Shown here in pieces: positions 25,853-34,097 of a DNA stretch of 64,000 nucleotides (position 1 is the first letter of the stretch; each line of letters opens with the position of its first letter). The stretch is from Gemmataceae bacterium (GTDB taxonomy: Bacteria > Planctomycetota > Planctomycetia > Gemmatales > Gemmataceae): contig JAKEET010000045.1 of the NCBI GenBank assembly GCA_022616435.1, positions 144,013 to 208,012 of the forward strand. Direction: 5' to 3'. The translations under genes were made by a program, and so were the position numbers. The notes under the pieces are model-generated. The model made no database searches and was not told the origin of the DNA. It saw only the letters and a list, made by a program, of their open reading frames with translations.

Positions 25853-26176
25853 ATGACACCAATGACCATTTCCGCGCACGTCGTCAACGGGCATCTTCAG
25901 CACGAGGAGAGCCTAGCCGATCTGGAAGGGCAGCGGGTGCTGGCGACGCTGACGGTGGTTTCGACGATGCGCGACAACGGCGCGGGTGCGCAACCACCGA
26001 CGCCAGAGAAAGCTGCCGACGAGGATTTCGACCCAGAGCCGCCGACGTGGCTCGACGTTGAAAAAGATCTGTACTTTCCCGTCAAGGTCCCCAGGATTCC
26101 TTTGGGGAAGGTTGACATTCGGGTCAGGGAGGGCAAACCATCGATCATTCTTCCGAAGGAATTGCCGGATGAGTGA
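25853..26176 (+). CDS. Small antitoxin-like protein, first gene of cassette
   Basis: A 107-residue protein. The start at 25853 (MTPMTISAHVVNGHLQ) follows a ggagg site at 8 bases; an ATG at 25841 is possible. The N-terminus ('AHVVNGHLQHEESLADLEGQRVLATLTV') resembles short beta-strand antitoxin-like proteins of the DUF104/AF2212 type, and the C-terminal half is acidic, then ends with 'VDIRVREGKPSIILPKEL'. The stop overlaps the start of the next gene by 8 bases, so the two are translationally coupled. The resemblance is weak, and antitoxin function is an inference from layout. Confidence 0.6.
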   Translation: MTPMTISAHVVNGHLQHEESLADLEGQRVLATLTVVSTMRDNGAGAQPPTPEKAADEDFDPEPPTWLDVEKDLYFPVKVPRIPLGKVDIRVREGKPSIILPKELPDE

Positions 26177-26669
26177 TTATCCATGGTACGGACTTGCGGA
26201 AGGCGACGACCTTCACCAAGGTGACCTAGTATTCGGGTGTCCTTTCGAGTACGTGGAATCATCGGGCCAAGCGGACCGCAGCAATTTCAATGTGGTCGTG
26301 GTGAGTCAATCCTGCGATCTGGCGCACGAGAAGCTGGAAATGGTTCAGGTATGTCCATTTTGGGATTTGGAAAAGCTTGCCACTGATATGGAGTATTTTC
26401 GCGGCAAACGGGGTCGTGAAGAGATTCGCAGGGGAAACTTGCCCGGATACCATTTGTTGAACCGTTGCACTTTGGCCGAACTGCCAACGGGACTGCTCAT
26501 CGTGGATTTCCGCGCACAATTCGCGATAAGCCGGCCGAAACTCCAATCGCTAGCCGCCGAGCAAAAACCCCGTCTCCGCCTGTTGCCGCCCTACCGCGAA
26601 CATCTCGCCCAGGCTTTGGCCCGCTTCTACATGCGCGTCGGTTTGCCTGTCGACATCCCCGCGTTTTGA
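26169..26669 (+). CDS. SQSCDL-motif protein, second gene of cassette
   Basis: A 166-residue soluble protein with start ATG inside the end of the previous gene. '[15 protein letters not shown]' (12-26) and '[24 protein letters not shown]' (in two parts, about 41-64) recall the 'GD...P...VVVS' opening of SH3-barrel PemK/MazF toxins, with a conserved-looking Ser-Gln-Ser-Cys-Asp-Leu at 46-51. A C-terminal helix follows '[19 protein letters not shown]' (138-156). I know of similar unnamed bacterial proteins with the same two motifs but no established function. The coding sequence is visibly less GC-rich than neighbours, supporting transfer. Toxin activity is a hypothesis. Confidence 0.65.
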   Translation: MSDYPWYGLAEGDDLHQGDLVFGCPFEYVESSGQADRSNFNVVVVSQSCDLAHEKLEMVQVCPFWDLEKLATDMEYFRGKRGREEIRRGNLPGYHLLNRCTLAELPTGLLIVDFRAQFAISRPKLQSLAAEQKPRLRLLPPYREHLAQALARFYMRVGLPVDIPAF

Positions 26670-27225
26670 GAAAGAGACGCTTCACTCAACCGACACTCCC
26701 AAGCGGCTGTACGGCATCCAGTGTCTGCGCGCCCGCCGGCTGGTGGAGGCGGGCGTTCGCTTCGTCGAAGTCGGCTGCCCTGCCTTGGCTGCCAGCAACG
26801 GCACCTGGGACCAGCACGGCAACCTCAAGGGCGGCCACGAGCGCAACGCCGGCGTCACCGATCAAGCCATCGCCGGCCTCATCAAGGACCTGAAGTCGCG
26901 CGGCCTGTTCGACGAAACGTTGATTCTGTGGGCCGGCGAGTTCGGCCGCACGCCCCACTCCTCAGGCCGCGACGGCCGCGATCATCACCCGGAAGGCTTC
27001 ACCATCTGGATGGCGGGCGGCGGCATCAAGGGGGGCACGATTTACGGCGCCACCGATGAATTCGGCATGCACGCCGTCGAGAACGTGGCCACCATGCACG
27101 ACCTGCACGCCACCATCCTGCACCTGCTGGGCCTCGACCACGAGCGCCTGACCTACCGCTTCGGCGGCCGCGACTTCCGGCTGACCGACGTACACGGGCA
27201 CGTGCTGCGGGAGATTCTGGCGTAG
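26660..27225 (+). pseudogene. 5'-truncated DUF1501 gene
   Basis: The frame reads '[20 protein letters not shown]' then '[16 protein letters not shown]' and continues through the family blocks '[19 protein letters not shown]', '[21 protein letters not shown]', '[20 protein letters not shown]' and '[22 protein letters not shown]'. This is the last 185 residues or so of a DUF1501 protein that should be about 450-490 long; the Tat signal and N-terminal half are absent. Homology begins immediately at the stop of the cassette gene (26669). A GTG at 26743 could start a short product, but this would not be exported. Best read as a gene broken by the cassette. Confidence 0.75.
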
Positions 27226-27242
27226 CGGCTGAGCCGCCTCCA

Positions 27243-28418
27243 ATGTTCCACGCCAATTCGCTCGCAGCTATCGGACGCGCGCCCTGTCCCTACAATCTCA
27301 AGGTGCAATGGCTTTGGACTCTGCTTGGGCTGTTGAGCATCCCGGCCCTGGTCGGCTTGAACGCGTTTTTCGTGGCGGCGGAATTCGCGCTGGTGGCCGT
27401 GCGCAAAACCCGCGTCGAGCAGCTCCTGGCGGAGGGGGCCAAGGGGGCGCGGTCGGCTCTGACCGCCGTTGACCATCTCGACCGCACGATCGCCGCCACC
27501 CAGCTGGGCATCACGCTGTCGAGCATCGGCCTGGGCTGGGTGGCGGAAGTCGCCCTGGCCCGGTCGCTCCTGGGGGCGTTCGGGAATCTGCCCGAGCCGT
27601 GGGCGTGGCTGGCCCGGCATTCGGTGGCCGGCTCGATCGCCTTCGTGCTGGTCACCTTCTTGCACGTCGTCTTCGGCGAGCTGTTTCCCAAGACCATCGC
27701 CCTGCAAACTCCCGATCGCGTTTCGCTCTGGGTCGCCCGGCCCCTGGGCTGGTTCGGCTTCATCACCCGGCCGCTCATCGTGGTCATGAACGGCACCGGC
27801 AACTACTTCGTACGGCTGTGCGGTTTTCGGGCGACGCCGGAATCGCTGGTCCATTCGGTCGAAGAGCTGGCGCTCTTGATCGAGGACACCGAAGAGGCGG
27901 GGATCCTCGACCCGGATCAGGCGGAGCTGGTGCAGAACATCTTCGCGCTGGCCGACAAGCAGGTCCGCGACTGCATGGTGCCGCGCGACAAGGTGACCGC
28001 GATCGAGCTGAACACGCCGCTCGACACGGTGCTGGCGAAGGTCCGCGAGACGGGGCACACGCGTCTGCCGGTGTACGAAGGCGACCCCAACAACATCGTC
28101 GGCATCGTCAATTCCAAGGACTTGTTCTTCCTGCTCCACCAGGAGCGCGTGTTCGTGCTCGAGGACGCGATCTATCCGGCCATCTTCCTGAAACCCGATG
28201 AGGAGATCGGCAATGCCCTGCGGCTGTTCCGCAAGGCCAAGCGTCACATGGCGGTGGTGCGCGACGAAGACGGAACGGTGTTCGGCATCGTCACGCTCGA
28301 GGACGTGCTGGAGGAGATCATCGGCGACATTGAGGATGAGCAGGACCGGCCGCACCCCAAGCGCGGCTTCTTGAAGCTGCGGCGCCGCAAACCGAAGCCG
28401 CCGGAGAAAAAGGCGTAA
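27243..28418 (+). CDS. CNNM/HlyC-CorC family transporter (DUF21 plus CBS pair)
   Basis: A 391-residue membrane protein. DUF21 domain (about 25-205) with 'LNAFFVAAEFALVAVRKTRV', the acidic-loop segment 'GITLSSIGLGWVAE' and 'HVVFGELFPKTIAL'. Two CBS domains follow: 'MVPRDKVTAIELNTPLDTV' and 'LPVYEGDPNNIVGIVNSKDL', then 'MAVVRDEDGTVFGIVTLEDVLEEIIGDI' (in two parts). The C-terminal CorC/HlyC domain of longer members is absent, replaced by a short basic tail. The family moves magnesium or cobalt. The true start may be GTG 27303 (VQWLWTLLG), since the first 20 residues are not typical. Confidence 0.88.
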   Translation: MFHANSLAAIGRAPCPYNLKVQWLWTLLGLLSIPALVGLNAFFVAAEFALVAVRKTRVEQLLAEGAKGARSALTAVDHLDRTIAATQLGITLSSIGLGWVAEVALARSLLGAFGNLPEPWAWLARHSVAGSIAFVLVTFLHVVFGELFPKTIALQTPDRVSLWVARPLGWFGFITRPLIVVMNGTGNYFVRLCGFRATPESLVHSVEELALLIEDTEEAGILDPDQAELVQNIFALADKQVRDCMVPRDKVTAIELNTPLDTVLAKVRETGHTRLPVYEGDPNNIVGIVNSKDLFFLLHQERVFVLEDAIYPAIFLKPDEEIGNALRLFRKAKRHMAVVRDEDGTVFGIVTLEDVLEEIIGDIEDEQDRPHPKRGFLKLRRRKPKPPEKKA

Positions 28419-28821
28419 CAACCACCCTTGGAATCCATGGCACGGCGCTGTCGGGCTAGTAACTGCGGTTGGGGTCAAGTGCCCCTGAAGGCCGACACGA
28501 GGGGCACTTGACTCCCTCGGCACATGTCATTGCGCCACTGTCGTTTGTGATTCACGTCCGAGTCAAGTGTCCCTCTTATTTGTGGGGACCGGCCGTGGGG
28601 GAAATGCGTCGCAAGCAGGCCAAGGTCGCGCCCGGCACTGGGAAGGTCGGGCAATGCCCGAAAAAAGTCGCCGGGCGGTTGACAGCCGAGCGTAGAATAG
28701 GGATGGAGCGGCAAGGAATCTCGCAGCACGAACCGCACCGAAGAATTCATTGCCGCGTTCACGGAATCCGGGCGTTTCGCTGGTTCAGCCCCCCCATGCC
28801 AGCGGACGTCCGGATTTTTTG
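28419..28821. other. Intergenic region with palindrome, 403 bases
   Basis: This gap holds an inverted repeat (described separately) and a third, degenerate copy of its arm at about 28563-28576. The rest resembles no gene I know: short frames run on both strands, but none has a clear ribosome-binding site plus protein-like residues. Between convergent genes, it may hold decayed coding DNA. Confidence 0.5.
28474..28512. repeat. Inverted repeat downstream of the CNNM gene
   Basis: Arms gtcaagtgcccct (28474-28486) and aggggcacttgac (28500-28512) are perfect inverted copies around a 13-base loop. It could form a terminator-like hairpin although no T-run follows. A related arm lies near 28563. Confidence 0.8.
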
Positions 28822-29940
28822 TCACTTCGCTGAGCGCCGGTAGTTCGACGGCGCAGGGCCGATCAGCACGCTGCTCGCGCGACCCGGCAGTTCGAGCACC
28901 GCCCAGGCGCCCCGCCAGCGGTGGACAAAAATGTGCACCGGCGTGTCCGCCGCTTTCTTGCCGCGGTAACTGGCGACACCGTAGCTGACGGCCGCCAGGT
29001 CCGGATCGTCCGGGTCCATCAGCGTTTCCTTGTAGAGAGGGGTGGCGATCGTGCCCGCGCTAACCGCGGCAACGATGTGGCCCTGGGCGGCGGCGCGCGG
29101 GGAACCGGAGCTGATGGTCCGCTTCCCCAGATCGCCAATCTCTTCCCGGGTCAGCAACAAGCTGCCGTACAGCTCCAGCGCGGGGTCGTCGGGCTGAGGA
29201 TGGTCGTAGATCAACTTGCGTTTAGCCTGGAGCAACTCTTCGCGTTTCCGCACCAAGCTGAGCGTATCCTTGTTGATCTGCCGGACCGCCGCAGCCAGGT
29301 CTCGGAGGAATGCGCCATACCGCGCGCCGACTTTGGGGACAAGCTTCTTCTTGAAGAGATCGTCTTCCACCGTGTGCAGCCGTTGCAAGGTTGCTTGGTT
29401 GGTGGCGTGTCGCTTTTCGAGCGGCGCCAGGACCTCTTTCTCCTTGGCCTCCAGCTCGGCGAGCTGCTCGGCGCGGTTGAACGGCGGCGGCTCGGGCGGC
29501 GCTTCGGGCTCTGCCGGCGCCGGCTCGACAGGCGGCTTCGGGGGCGGCGGCTTCGGGGGCGAGGGAGTGGGTTCCTCAGTCTGAGCGATTGGAGCGCCCT
29601 CTTGCTGAGACAGGTGGGCGATCGGAATCGGGGCCGATGGGTTCAGAAAAACGACGAGCACGGCGATCACGAGAACGAATGCCACGCCCAGGCCCGCCGC
29701 CAGCAGCGCGGTCAATCCCGCAGTGGCCGACTCGCCGGGAACGGGCTCGCCGGGAATGGGCAATGGGTCCGCGACCGGCAAGGGCGACGGCTTGGGAAGA
29801 GGCGCCGCCTCGACTGGCGCTGCGCCGGCCGGCACGACCATCGACGTGTTGCATTTCAAGCAGCGGACGGTGCGGCCGGCCAGGAGCTCCGGCCCCTTGA
29901 ACAAAGCGCCACACGCGGGACAGCCAATGAGAAGGGACAT
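28822..29940 (-). CDS. Zinc-ribbon membrane protein with proline-rich linker
   Basis: A 372-residue protein. An N-terminal zinc ribbon has cysteines at 7, 10, 27 and 30 ('CPAC', 'CLKC'), the MJ0042 type. A proline-rich stretch leads to one membrane helix (about 74-99), then a long Pro/Glu linker (105-155), a helical or coiled region (about 155-260) and a C-terminal beta-looking domain. The ribbon would be cytoplasmic and the rest outside. No enzyme motif is seen. It shares exact cysteine spacing with two other proteins in this window (30016-30606 and 40640-42346). Function unknown, possibly a planctomycete envelope adaptor. Confidence 0.78.
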   Translation of the reverse strand: MSLLIGCPACGALFKGPELLAGRTVRCLKCNTSMVVPAGAAPVEAAPLPKPSPLPVADPLPIPGEPVPGESATAGLTALLAAGLGVAFVLVIAVLVVFLNPSAPIPIAHLSQQEGAPIAQTEEPTPSPPKPPPPKPPVEPAPAEPEAPPEPPPFNRAEQLAELEAKEKEVLAPLEKRHATNQATLQRLHTVEDDLFKKKLVPKVGARYGAFLRDLAAAVRQINKDTLSLVRKREELLQAKRKLIYDHPQPDDPALELYGSLLLTREEIGDLGKRTISSGSPRAAAQGHIVAAVSAGTIATPLYKETLMDPDDPDLAAVSYGVASYRGKKAADTPVHIFVHRWRGAWAVLELPGRASSVLIGPAPSNYRRSAK

Positions 29941-30015
29941 GAGGCTATTCCACCAGCCGCTTGCGGCTTAGCGTTCGCCTGCCATACCCGAACCGGGGGC
30001 CAAAGCGAGCGGCCG

Positions 30016-30606
30016 TCACAGGATCGCCCAGACGAAGGCCGCGGCGCTGACGGCGCTGCCGAGCAGCACCAGCACGCCGTCGCGAAGCGACTCCATCGGC
30101 GTAGTCCGCCACGCGATGACGCCCGCGATCAGGCCCACGCCGGCGAGCGCAATGGTCAGCCACGGAAGCAGCCCGAGAATCGCGCAAAGCAGGGCGCCGG
30201 CCCCCAAGACCGCCGGCGTCAGCAGCCATGCGTTCCACTCGTCCTCGTCCGACTCACGCTCGGGCGACGGAGAGAATTGCGTGAGCCGCGGCATATCCGG
30301 AACAGTGACCATGGCCACGTGCTTGAGCGTTTCAGTCTGCGGCGAGCCAGTCGGCGCCGAGCCGGGTTTCGCGGCAGGTGCACTCGCCGATGTGGCGGCC
30401 GTGTTGCCGGCGACCGGCGGGGCCGCGGCATTGGACTGGGCCCTGGCATCGTGCGCGGGGCGAGCGCCCGCTTCCGGCGGCACGTTGTCTTCCGGAGCGA
30501 GCGTGAAATAGTTGTGGCACTTCTTGCAGGCCACACTTTGGCCGATGGCGGCTTCCGGCGCTTGCACCTTGCGCCGGCAGAACGGACAGGCGGCGAGGAA
30601 CGGCAT
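30016..30606 (-). CDS. Zinc-ribbon membrane protein
   Basis: A 196-residue protein. Cysteines at 7, 10, 27 and 30 ('CPFC', 'CKKC') form an MJ0042-type zinc ribbon. An alanine/proline-rich linker follows (35-120), then three closely spaced hydrophobic helices in the last 70 residues ('AWLLTPAVLGAGALLCAILG', 'LTIALAGVGLIAGVIAW', 'GVLVLLGSAVSAAAFVWAIL'). The gene is 75 bases upstream of the other zinc-ribbon gene in the same direction, so the two may be co-transcribed. No enzymatic motif. Function unknown. Confidence 0.75.
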   Translation of the reverse strand: MPFLAACPFCRRKVQAPEAAIGQSVACKKCHNYFTLAPEDNVPPEAGARPAHDARAQSNAAAPPVAGNTAATSASAPAAKPGSAPTGSPQTETLKHVAMVTVPDMPRLTQFSPSPERESDEDEWNAWLLTPAVLGAGALLCAILGLLPWLTIALAGVGLIAGVIAWRTTPMESLRDGVLVLLGSAVSAAAFVWAIL

Positions 30607-30687
30607 GCGCGACCCCCACGGAACCAGCGTGAGTTCCAGATCCGCCTTCTATTGTGTTCGGTCGCGGCCAGGCCTGCAACAGGAAAG

Positions 30688-31875
30688 TCAGCGCGGCAAC
30701 ATGGTCCAGATGCTCCAGCCCGCCATGAAGACGGTCGCGGCCAGCGCCACGGCGCCGAAGCATCCGGCCCAGAGCGGATGCCGATAACTTCCCATCAGAT
30801 CGCGGCGATAGGCGGCCAGCAGGACCACGCCGAAAACGATCGGCAGCAGCAGACCGTTGACTCGGCCGGCGGCGATCAACAGCGGCGTGGGTTGCCAGCC
30901 GAACCAGCGCAGCCCGAGCGTCAGCGCCGTGCTCAACAGGATGAAGGCAACGATCAACCCGGTGCGGCGGCGCGGCCGGTCCTGCACGGGCAGGAACGAC
31001 ACCGACGTGTACGCCGCCCCGATCACCGACGTGATCGCCGCCGACCAGAAGACCAGGCCGGAGAGATAGTAGCCGAAGTCGCCGGCGCCTTGCTGAAACG
31101 CGTCGAACACCGGACGGTCGCGGTCCAGCGTCGCGCCGCGGGCCACGACGCCGAGCACCGCCAAGAACAGCACGAAACGCATGGCGCCGGCGATCAGGAT
31201 GCCGCGCACGGACGCTTCGGTGACGGCGGCGAGCTGCTCCGGTCCGGCGACGCCGCCGTCGAGCAAACGATGCGCGCCGGAAAACATGATGTAGCCGCCG
31301 ATCGTGCCGCCGATCAAGGTGACGATGCGGTCGACGTTGATGGTTTCCGGCGCCACGGCGCGCAGCAGCGCTTCCCCGAGCGGCGGCGCCGTGCTGACAA
31401 CGACATACAGCGTGACGACAATCATGCCGGCGCCCAGAACCTTCGCGACCCAATCGACGCCCTTGAGCATCGCCGGCAGCAGGAACAAACCCACGGCCAG
31501 GGCGGCGGAGACAACGATCCCCCAGGCTTGCGGCAGGTTGAGCAATGTCTCCAGTCCCAGAGCGCAGCCGCCGAGGTTGCCGATGTTGAAGAAGAGCGAT
31601 CCGACCAGAATCACCGCGGTGACGACATGCCCGAATCCGGGCAGGACGACGTTGGCGATCTCCTGGCCTCGTTGGCGTGAGACGCAGATGACGCGCCAGG
31701 TGGTGAGCTGGGCGCCGATGTCAATGATGGTGGACAGCAGGATGGCGAACGCCAGGCTGGCGCCGAGCTCCGCGGTGAACTGCGTAGTCTGCGTGAGGAA
31801 CCCCGGACCGATCGCCGACACCGCCATGAGGAACGCGGCGCCGGTGAGGATGCCGCGGTTAGATGGCGCCGCCAT
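30688..31875 (-). CDS. Nramp-like metal ion transporter with altered metal site
   Basis: A 395-residue polytopic membrane protein with about 11 predicted helices. 'SAIGPGFLTQTTQFTAELGA' (19-38) aligns with helix 1 of Nramp transporters, but the DPGN metal motif is absent. Helix 6 reads 'GGTIGGYIMFSGAHR', lacking the MPH methionine motif of manganese/iron transporters. It therefore belongs with divergent Nramp-like proteins (such as the YcsG-type) whose substrate is probably not a classical transition metal. A function as a proton-coupled cation transporter is inferred. No metal regulator is adjacent. Confidence 0.75.
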   Translation of the reverse strand: MAAPSNRGILTGAAFLMAVSAIGPGFLTQTTQFTAELGASLAFAILLSTIIDIGAQLTTWRVICVSRQRGQEIANVVLPGFGHVVTAVILVGSLFFNIGNLGGCALGLETLLNLPQAWGIVVSAALAVGLFLLPAMLKGVDWVAKVLGAGMIVVTLYVVVSTAPPLGEALLRAVAPETINVDRIVTLIGGTIGGYIMFSGAHRLLDGGVAGPEQLAAVTEASVRGILIAGAMRFVLFLAVLGVVARGATLDRDRPVFDAFQQGAGDFGYYLSGLVFWSAAITSVIGAAYTSVSFLPVQDRPRRRTGLIVAFILLSTALTLGLRWFGWQPTPLLIAAGRVNGLLLPIVFGVVLLAAYRRDLMGSYRHPLWAGCFGAVALAATVFMAGWSIWTMLPR

Positions 31876-31908
31876 GCGAGGCTTCTTTGCGTGAAAGTCA
31901 ATTGAGTT

Positions 31909-32790
31909 TCAATTCTGCGGCCGAAAGAAAAACTCCTCCGCCGTCCGCCGCAGCAGCCAGTCCTTGTCCTCGTTCGTCAGGAACGCCAGCCGCGTGCGGA
32001 CCAGGTCGATGCTGGCGCGGTAGGTGTGGCCGTTCTGCACCTGGAACGGACAGTCGCTCTCCCACATGCACCGCCTGGGCGTGAAGGCCTTGACCACGGC
32101 CTGGATCATCGGCCCGAGATCGGTGTACGGCGCCTGCTTGTTGCCCAGCGCGTAGAAGGCGCCGATCTTCACCATGACGCGCTGGTGGGCCGCCATCGCG
32201 CACAGCGCCTTGACGTCGGCGTCGCGGATCGTGCCGTCCACGCCGATGCGGCACAGATGGTCGATGATCACCGGCGTGTCGGGATAGCGCTTGCACATGC
32301 GGTCCAGCTCCGGCAGCGCGTCCGGGTCGATCAGGCAGCTCATCGCCAGGTTGTGCTTGGCGCCGGCGGCAAACATCGCCTGGTAGCCGGGCGGCTCCAG
32401 CCAGCGCGGCGGCGGCAGCTTACTGAGCCGGGGATGGATGCGGAAAGCGCGGACGCGCTGCTTCGCCAGCCGGGTCATTTCCCGATCCGGGTTCTTCGCA
32501 TGAGGATCGATGACCGCGGTGCCGGCGAAGGTGTCCTTGTGCAGGGCCATCATGTCGAGCATGTAGCGGTTGTCGAACTGTGTAACCTTTTCGCTAGACG
32601 GCTCGCGCGGGTAGTAGTAGGACATTTGGATCAGCACAAGTCGATTGACGCCAGCCGGCCGCGTGTGCTTGAAGAGGTCTTCCGGCGTGAACCGGCGCGG
32701 CTGCATGTCGGCCGGCTTCCACCCAGGGGCGAGCGGGTAGTGTCCGGTGTCGCTGGTCCAAACGTGGCAATGCGCGTCGATGTAGTTCAT
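31909..32790 (-). CDS. Amidohydrolase 2 family protein
   Basis: A 293-residue TIM-barrel metal hydrolase. The start at 32790 puts 'MNYIDAHCHVW' at the N-terminus, with the HxH metal motif typical of the amidohydrolase 2 / ACMSD-like family. Further conserved parts: 'RAFRIHPRLSK', 'VIIDHLCRIGVDG' and 'RCMWESDCPF' with the catalytic aspartate. Members hydrolyse lactones or decarboxylate aromatic acids. It is adjacent to the Nramp-like gene in the same direction (33 bases) but no functional link is clear. Substrate unknown. Confidence 0.82.
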   Translation of the reverse strand: MNYIDAHCHVWTSDTGHYPLAPGWKPADMQPRRFTPEDLFKHTRPAGVNRLVLIQMSYYYPREPSSEKVTQFDNRYMLDMMALHKDTFAGTAVIDPHAKNPDREMTRLAKQRVRAFRIHPRLSKLPPPRWLEPPGYQAMFAAGAKHNLAMSCLIDPDALPELDRMCKRYPDTPVIIDHLCRIGVDGTIRDADVKALCAMAAHQRVMVKIGAFYALGNKQAPYTDLGPMIQAVVKAFTPRRCMWESDCPFQVQNGHTYRASIDLVRTRLAFLTNEDKDWLLRRTAEEFFFRPQN

Positions 32791-32926
32791 GGCCTTCAAT
32801 GATCCGAGATGCCCGGCATCCCTGCAACCGTTTTTTCCTTGCACGCTGCGCCGGCGTGCCGTCTCATCGACTCAAGCCTTTCCGATGTCCCATCGGCAGC
32901 GAGAAGAGCGCCGGGAGATTCGCCCC

Positions 32927-33328
32927 ATGGCGTTCATCGTTCTTTGCTCATCCGGCAAGTCTACCTTGCGGCTTCCGGCCCAGCCCACAGGAGCCATTGA
33001 TTGCCCGAAGTGCGGTGCGGTGATTCCACTCCCGCCAGAACCACGACCAGAACCACGGCCACGACCGGCAAGGCGACGCGATACCATTGACGATGAGCCG
33101 ATGCCGGTAGTTGTCGTTCAGCCCAGGATCATCCCGCGCATTTTTGCGACCGTCCGCATCATCGTGTGGGTCATCGCCCTGGGGCTAATCGTCCTGGATT
33201 ACTCTACGGCCATGCGGCTCGCGACGAACAACGTGCAGTACATCCAGTTCATCGGCAACATAATCTTCTTTTACTGCTGCGCGCGGGCGTTTGACTTTAT
33301 CCTTCGCTACGCGGACGAGGCGCTCTGA
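32927..33328 (+). CDS. Small membrane protein with half zinc ribbon
   Basis: A 133-residue protein. The start at 32927 (MAFIVLCSSGKSTLRLPAQ) is chosen from alignment with zinc-ribbon proteins of this genome; an ATG at 32885 is possible. Only one CxxC pair remains ('IDCPKCGAVIPLP'), with a lone cysteine at position 7, so the ribbon is incomplete. A proline/arginine stretch precedes two hydrophobic helices ('IIVWVIALGLIVLDYSTA' and 'FIGNIIFFYCCARAFDFIL'). Base composition is lower in GC than most neighbours. Function unknown. Confidence 0.6.
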   Translation: MAFIVLCSSGKSTLRLPAQPTGAIDCPKCGAVIPLPPEPRPEPRPRPARRRDTIDDEPMPVVVVQPRIIPRIFATVRIIVWVIALGLIVLDYSTAMRLATNNVQYIQFIGNIIFFYCCARAFDFILRYADEAL

Positions 33329-33401
33329 CGGAACGATCAGGGCGAACGTAGGTGCGGCTTCCTTGCCGGCGGGCAGTGAGTCGCTGTCGTGGTCCATCGC
33401 G

Positions 33402-33695
33402 ATGAAGACAACCCTTCGAACCCTTGCTCCCCTCGCCGCGGCGGTCGCCGTGTTCGTGGTCCTGCGGCCGCTCTTGGCGTTGGAACCGCAATGGCTCGAA
33501 TGGCTCATGCTGCCGGTCGCCCTGGCGGTCGTGATCTGCATCATTGTGGATGACCGCGCGGGAGAGACTCGCAAGTCGGATTGGTTGCATCGGGCCGAAC
33601 GCACGGAGAGAATCGAACCCGTCGAGGCGGAGCACGTCGAGGCGGACAGCCGCATTGTCAAGCATGACCCGGACGAGCATATCAGGCGAACTTAG
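33402..33695 (+). CDS. Small hypothetical membrane protein
   Basis: A 97-residue protein starting at ATG 33402. Two hydrophobic helices (about 8-25 and 31-48) are followed by an acidic, hydrophilic tail. It begins 73 bases after the preceding small membrane protein in the same direction. No family recognised. Length and codon use make it plausible but not certain. Confidence 0.5.
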   Translation: MKTTLRTLAPLAAAVAVFVVLRPLLALEPQWLEWLMLPVALAVVICIIVDDRAGETRKSDWLHRAERTERIEPVEAEHVEADSRIVKHDPDEHIRRT

Positions 33696-33712
33696 GCAGG
33701 TCACGGCCGGCT

Positions 33713-33802
33713 GTGTTTGAAGAGTTTGGGCAAGTCTCCGTGCGGCACATCATGAACGAATTCACCCAGTATTTCCAGCGTGAAATCGGGCAATCCCGAT
33801 GA
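33713..33802 (+). CDS. Possible short protein or remnant
   Basis: A GTG-started frame of 29 residues (FEEFGQVSVRHIMNEFTQYF then QREIGQSR) looks protein-like in a 240-base gap. No ribosome-binding site is evident. It could be the tail of a decayed gene. Confidence 0.2.
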   Translation: MFEEFGQVSVRHIMNEFTQYFQREIGQSR

Positions 33803-33936
33803 TCCAGCGTCGCCGGCGCCGACCTGCCAAGGTTGCCCAGGCTGCGTGGCTCATGTTGCTTGGAGGCACGCGCTGCAATGCCGGCTTGCTTTCGAAACCG
33901 CAAGCTTGGTATGACGGCCCACCGAAGGGGACGCTC

Positions 33937-34056
33937 ATGAACTTTCTCCGCTGGCTGCTGTCGATCGGCGTCGGGATCGTCGTGGGCGTCATCCTGCACT
34001 ACACGCTCTACCGGATGGGTTTGCCGGTGGAGCCGTTCATTTACCTGGCGTTCTGA
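33937..34056 (+). CDS. 39-residue membrane protein preceding the O-acylation genes
   Basis: The frame from ATG 33937 encodes one long hydrophobic helix ('FLRWLLSIGVGIVVGVILHY') followed by 'TLYRMGLPVEPFIYLAF'. A gaagggga ribosome-binding site lies upstream. It ends 41 bases before the SGNH gene and is co-directional with it and the MBOAT gene, so it may be a small subunit of that complex. In other bacteria short hydrophobic peptides accompany MBOAT/DltB-like systems, and this is an inference by analogy. Confidence 0.5.
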   Translation: MNFLRWLLSIGVGIVVGVILHYTLYRMGLPVEPFIYLAF

Positions 34057-34097
34057 CCCAACGGGCTTGCTGCCGGCGCGGAGGGCACCGCGAGATC

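Noticed and set aside
28921-31680. A 919-codon open frame on the plus strand across three minus-strand genes
   Set aside because: It is an antisense shadow of GC-rich coding DNA: extremely Arg/Gly/Gln-rich, no family resemblance, and the opposite strand encodes recognisable zinc-ribbon and Nramp-like proteins.
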